This document shows positions 60,101 through 64,000 of a DNA stretch of 64,000 nucleotides, piece by piece. Location: assembly GCF_000787575.1 (NCBI RefSeq), contig NW_012236527.1, positions 496,001 through 560,000 on the forward strand. Reading direction: 5' to 3'. Made by a program: the position numbers and the translations under genes. The stretch comes from Acytostelium subglobosum LB1 (Eukaryota; Evosea; Eumycetozoa; Acytosteliales; Acytosteliaceae). The notes below the pieces were generated by a model that was not told the DNA's origin, ran no database searches, and was given only the letters and a program-made list of their open reading frames with translations. The first letter of the stretch is position 1. Each line of letters opens with the position of its first letter.

Positions 60101-62684
60101 TGGCACGACGTTGGTGCTCGTCGTGCAATCAGTGGTGTAGAACAGCTGCTGGACAATCTCGTCGAGATGTGTGTTGTTGAGGGAAAAGCCGTGGGCGGCG
60201 GCAAAGTCGTACTTGAGCTGCTGGGGGATGAAGTTGAGGACGCATCTTGAGAAGGCCGACTCGACCTCTGTGCGGGGCGCCACGCATTCGCCTGTGCGCA
60301 TATTGCATCGAGCGGTCTTGTTGGCATATGCAGCGCATTGGGCATCATTGATGCATGGTGGTGGCTGCACGACTGCCTTGTGGCATCCGCGTAGCAATGT
60401 AAACAACTGCTTGAGTGGGCCTAGGTATGCGTTGGTCTGGTCCTCGCACGGGTGTATGGAGTTCCAATACACGGACGAGACAAAGTTATTCAAAACTGAC
60501 TCTGTGCACTCGGGCAGCGAGCACTGGTCCTCGATCCTCTTTGTGTCCATCTCGCCAACAACCAGACTGTGCACTCTCTGCAGACGAGGCGTGCACACGT
60601 CCCCAAACTGTGAGTATATGCCACAGCATGGGTCGTAGAGGTAGTCGTCCATGTTGGACGAGTAGACTGGACAGTGCGTGGTGTTGACCATCACATAGGT
60701 CTCGGTGATGTTGGCCATTTGTGAAGCCAACTCATAGCAGCTGTAGTATTCATCGCGTGCCACCATCATATCGAACTGGTATCGCAGTGCTTGAACAAGC
60801 ATCAGCTTGGTGTTGTTCTGCATTTGATTCAACATTGGATCTTGCATGTTGTAGACAGTCATGAACTCTGTGTAACTGCAATTGGTCAAGTTCCTCGCGG
60901 TCAATGTGAATGATCCCTTGACAGTTGTGCCATCGCCATAAACGACCTTATCCAAGAATGTCAATTGTACTCCACCCTTCATGTCGTCTTGCTTTAAGAA
61001 TGGTACAGTAATATCAGAATACGATGTCTCCATCGTCAATCCAAATTGATACACATTAGCCACTGCAGGGTTATCTGTTTCATTGATGCTTCATGATTGA
61101 TTGTGTCGTGTCAGTCCATGTTTGATAGCCATGCGAATGATTGGATACCATACCTTATGTCATCAAAGAGTGGATTGGCCAAGCCATAGTCGAGGAATGT
61201 ACTTGGTACTGGGTATAGGGGCGTGTTGTGAGCTCGCGGGAAAAGTGGATAGAATATGGTACATCCAGTATGATAGTCATCACATCTATATTTGTTCTTG
61301 GTAGTTGGTAATGTGATCATTGATGTTCCAGCCAATGCCCATGTACCTGATATCACAGAGTTGTCTTGCAGTGCTACCAACTTGTACTTTCCACTTGTCG
61401 TCACATAAAAGTCAGACACAACTCCATTCATATTATCATTATTGATCACCAATGCTATATACAATGTCTTTGTAGTCTTTCCAGACTCTGGACACAATTG
61501 TACAACAATCCTACTTGATGCTAATTGATTGGATAAGTTAGTGATTGAGTGATTGATTTGATTGAGTGGACAACCTACATGAATAATCATAGTTTGTTGA
61601 TGATACTGATTGATCCTCAACCTTGGCAAACATGATGAGGTCTTTGGAGTATGAGTCGATTGTAATATTCTTGCATTGATTGATTGTGAATGAGTAGACC
61701 TTTTGCGGAGCACTAACCAAGTCAAAGAGGTGAGCGCCATCATTAATACATTGGATACCACTTGCAACATTAGTGCATGGTACTACTGTTGTATCAATTG
61801 TTTGTACATCTATGATTGATTGGATAATGTCAGTCAGTCGATCAATCAATCAATCATGGTAATGGACGTCCACAACATACCAATAGATTCGAGAATGATA
61901 TCATAGACAAGATCGAATAGACCTTGGTTCTCGATGTAAAAGTATATGGTACCAAAGGGGAATGAGTTGGCCTTGTTGTCTGGACAGATGGACATGGTGG
62001 CCACTTCACGTGTACTTAGTATCGCTCGGTTGTATCGGTCGTTCTGGGGATCGATTGGATGGAAGGTCTGGTACAACCTTCCTTCGCCCTGATAGACCTT
62101 CATCGATAGCCTGTAGCCCGATGGATTGGTCGTGTAAGCATAGTAGTTGTAATAGCTGAATGTTGTCATGCCGAGCTGGGACGGCGTCGTTCCGCGTACC
62201 GGCTGGCCCAGTGTGATGGTCGTCAAGTCGTCAGGTGCATCGTCACCACAAGCCATATTATAATCCTGTGTCTTGTTACATAATGGATTGCAGGCACTAT
62301 TGCCACAACCCAATGCATTATTATTGGTATAATCACATGGTGGACATGCTGGCGGCACACCAGCACTTGAATAATTCGGACAACTATAACTGTCCAACCA
62401 ATATAAAGGTTCATCAAATGTCAGCTCTGCACTAACAAATGTCATATCGCCTCCAAGTAAAGTAACCTGCTTCACATCATATAATGCTGTTTGTACTGTC
62501 TTGGATATCACTACATTCGTTCATTCATTCGTTCATTCATTCTTGTTAGTCTGATGTGATCACACCATCTCGAATATGCATGTATGTATGATTGAGGGTA
62601 CATACCTATTGTTGTTTGTAATTGTAATAATAGTATCATTGATAGCATTATCAATGTGATACTCAGTCTATTAATATTGTACAT
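57011..62684 (-). CDS. large ectodomain plus THH1/TOM1/TOM3-type seven-helix protein
   Basis: Six exons (62684..62606, 62510..61881, 61809..61579, 61520..61149, 61074..57955, 57888..57011), all joined in phase 1, give 1769 residues. A signal peptide (LSITLIMLSMILLLQLQ) precedes an ectodomain of about 1390 residues rich in Cys and Asn-glycosylation sites (CPPCDYTNN; CNPLCNKTQDYN; CNRMRTGEC-like; CSVSCPTCSAGVSC). The membrane domain starts near 1420 (VLVYILAAIFLLLALICL) and continues with FSQLP, VLPTFLYFTAFTIVLVIWYI and VLTEILPATTLIFSYHQLPF, matching the DUF1084 (THH1/TOM1/TOM3) family of plants, relatives of GPCR-like proteins. The tail is Ser/Asn-rich with a poly-Asn run. Ligand and partners are unknown. 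Confidence 0.8.
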
Positions 62685-63286
62685 GATTGATTGATTTGAT
62701 TGATTTAAGATTGATTGATGGTGATCTATGAATACATAATAGTATATATATCTTATAACACCTTAAGTTAGTAATAAATAGATTAATAATTATCAAATGG
62801 TATAAATGATGATAAATGAAATGAAGTCAGATAGTTCATTCAAACAAAACGTCAAACCAACACGTGACCCATCCATCTCATCTTGTATGTTTGTGTGTTG
62901 GTGTGTTTTATTTTGGTTCAGATTGTGGGGTTGGATTGTCGGGCTTTACACAGATCGGTGTGAATGTGGAGGCAAAGGGACCACTCCACTCCAGACTAAA
63001 CACACACTATCGTCATTTTCAATTTGATCACTTCGCACGTTTGATCATACGATTTATAGAACTTATTCAATGAGTTCCATGGTCTTGGCACCCTCAGATC
63101 ACCATTCAGTGTAAATCCAGGAGGATAGGATAAAGAATGATGGTGCTCTTTTGGTTCGCAGTTACTTGAGATGATGGATGTGACCCACCCCAGGAAATTA
63201 CCCATTTCGCAAAGTTCAGAGAAGTGCATGACCTCAAACAAACTACTAAACACGTCATTCGTTGTAAACATGTTTGAAGCGAGTGA
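62685..63286. other. intergenic region with a weak ORF
   Basis: A 91-codon minus-strand ORF at 62996..63271 (SLFEVMHFSELCEMGNFLG; SYPPGFTLNGDLRVPRPW) ends upstream of the receptor-like gene and starts 15 bp after the SerRS stop. Composition is mildly coding-like, but no family is recognised and it is not called as a gene. Confidence 0.4.
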
Positions 63287-64000
63287 TCAGTTTTTACTAG
63301 TTGACGATGATGACGCTAAAGGCAAGATCCTATCCTTACCACCCATCAATGGTCTAAGTACCTCTGGTATAATAACTGAACCATCTGCTTGTTGATTATT
63401 CTCCATTATTGCCAATATTATCCTTGGTATAGCACATGCAGTGGCATTCAATGTATGAGTGAACTCGGTGGGCGACACTGACGCGGATGGCGTATCACTC
63501 GATTGCCTATACTTGATATTCAATCGCCTGCTCTGATAGTCGGTGCACGACGACGCGCTTGATATCTCGCCATAATCGTTGCGACTGGGTATCCACACCT
63601 CAATGTCGTACTTGCGGAAGGCGGGCGCGCCCAGGTCCTCGGTGGGCATGTCGAGCACGCGGAACGGCAGCCCCAGTGACGTGAACAGCTCGATCTGAAT
63701 CTGCAACAGTTGCTCGAGGATCGCGTTGGACTGCTCGGGCGTCGACACCACAAACATCTCCACCTTGCTGAACTGATGCACACGGTAGATGCCCTTGTTG
63801 AAGACGCCGCGTCCAGTCTCGGCGCGGAAACAGTGGGAGAAGCCCACGAGCTTGAGTGGCAGCTGGTGCTCGTCCAGCACTGAGTTGGCGTGCATGCCCG
63901 CCAGAGGGATCTCGGCCGTGGCCGTCAGACACAGGTCTTGATCTTTGAGCCAGTAAAGTTGTGTAGCGTCGCTGCGTGGTTGGAAGCCGCACGCCTCGGC
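63287..64000 (-). CDS. seryl-tRNA synthetase, organellar type, 5' end outside window
   Basis: The frame is open to the window edge; 237 C-terminal residues are present. Class II synthetase motif 2 (CFRAETGRGVFNKGIYRVHQ, then FSKVEMFVV) and motif 3 (TACAIPRIILAIMENNQQ) are intact, with RVLDMPTEDLGAPAFRKYDI and EISSASSCTDYQSRRLNIKY between them. These match mitochondrial SARS2 and bacterial SerRS more than cytosolic SerRS, so the enzyme probably charges mitochondrial tRNA-Ser. The targeting peptide and tRNA-binding coiled coil lie beyond the window. A C-terminal Ser run is lineage-specific. Confidence 0.92.
   Translation of the reverse strand, partial: AEACGFQPRSDATQLYWLKDQDLCLTATAEIPLAGMHANSVLDEHQLPLKLVGFSHCFRAETGRGVFNKGIYRVHQFSKVEMFVVSTPEQSNAILEQLLQIQIELFTSLGLPFRVLDMPTEDLGAPAFRKYDIEVWIPSRNDYGEISSASSCTDYQSRRLNIKYRQSSDTPSASVSPTEFTHTLNATACAIPRIILAIMENNQQADGSVIIPEVLRPLMGGKDRILPLASSSSTSKN

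Overview
The window is nuclear DNA of a social amoeba (Dictyostelia) with fairly high GC coding sequence. The grounds are short introns (about 60-130 nt, GTAAGT/GTATGT donors, AATC-rich 3' halves), AT-rich flanks, Asn/Gln/Thr homopolymers, and typical dictyostelid proteins: a LimE orthologue, a Tgr-like IPT/TIG membrane protein, an I-BAR/SH3 protein, a colossin-like SdrD_B-repeat protein and large G8-domain proteins. The species is not recognised. Splice junctions were read by eye; those quoted keep frame, and most add up to a whole number of codons.

Layout. 0-8.7 kb is housekeeping: the 3' part of a GH65 glucosidase (PGGHG-like), a split-type ATP-citrate lyase subunit A (-), a BORCS5/myrlysin homologue (-) and the DEAD-box helicase DDX52/Rok1 (+). 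8.9-15.2 kb holds a tandem pair of large, degenerate-ankyrin-like proteins with an internally deleted relic of a third copy between them. ERH and a possible permuted papain-fold protein (both -) follow. 17.0-20.9 kb is gene-poor. Then come the IPT/TIG protein (+), the I-BAR protein (-), ribosomal protein L38 (+), a weak small gene and limE (+).

30.6-44 kb is a surface/secreted protein cluster: two G8/parallel-beta-helix paralogues (+) enclosing a SWIM zinc-finger ORF and three copies (-) of an EGF-like, Thr-rich, probably GPI-anchored protein. One EGF copy is intact, one is 5'-truncated with a shifted tail and one is a pseudogene; a 25-nt scrap of a fourth lies nearby. 44.3-48 kb holds an ankyrin protein, a heavily frame-broken gene and a small rearranged (inverted) Gln-rich gene fragment. 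48.1-53.6 kb is a 1.78-k residue Thr-rich, SdrD_B-repeat secreted protein interrupted by an assembly gap. The right end carries dymeclin (-, 9 exons), a 1769-residue protein joining a large Cys-rich ectodomain to a THH1/TOM1/TOM3-type seven-helix domain (-, 6 exons), and the 3' part of an organellar-type seryl-tRNA synthetase (-).

No tRNA, rRNA, CRISPR array or intact mobile element was recognised. The strongest unexplained signal is a short palindromic motif, GGAAYNRTTCC followed by AATCACTCAATC, that recurs in introns of unrelated genes. One of these introns is present in only one of the two G8 paralogues.
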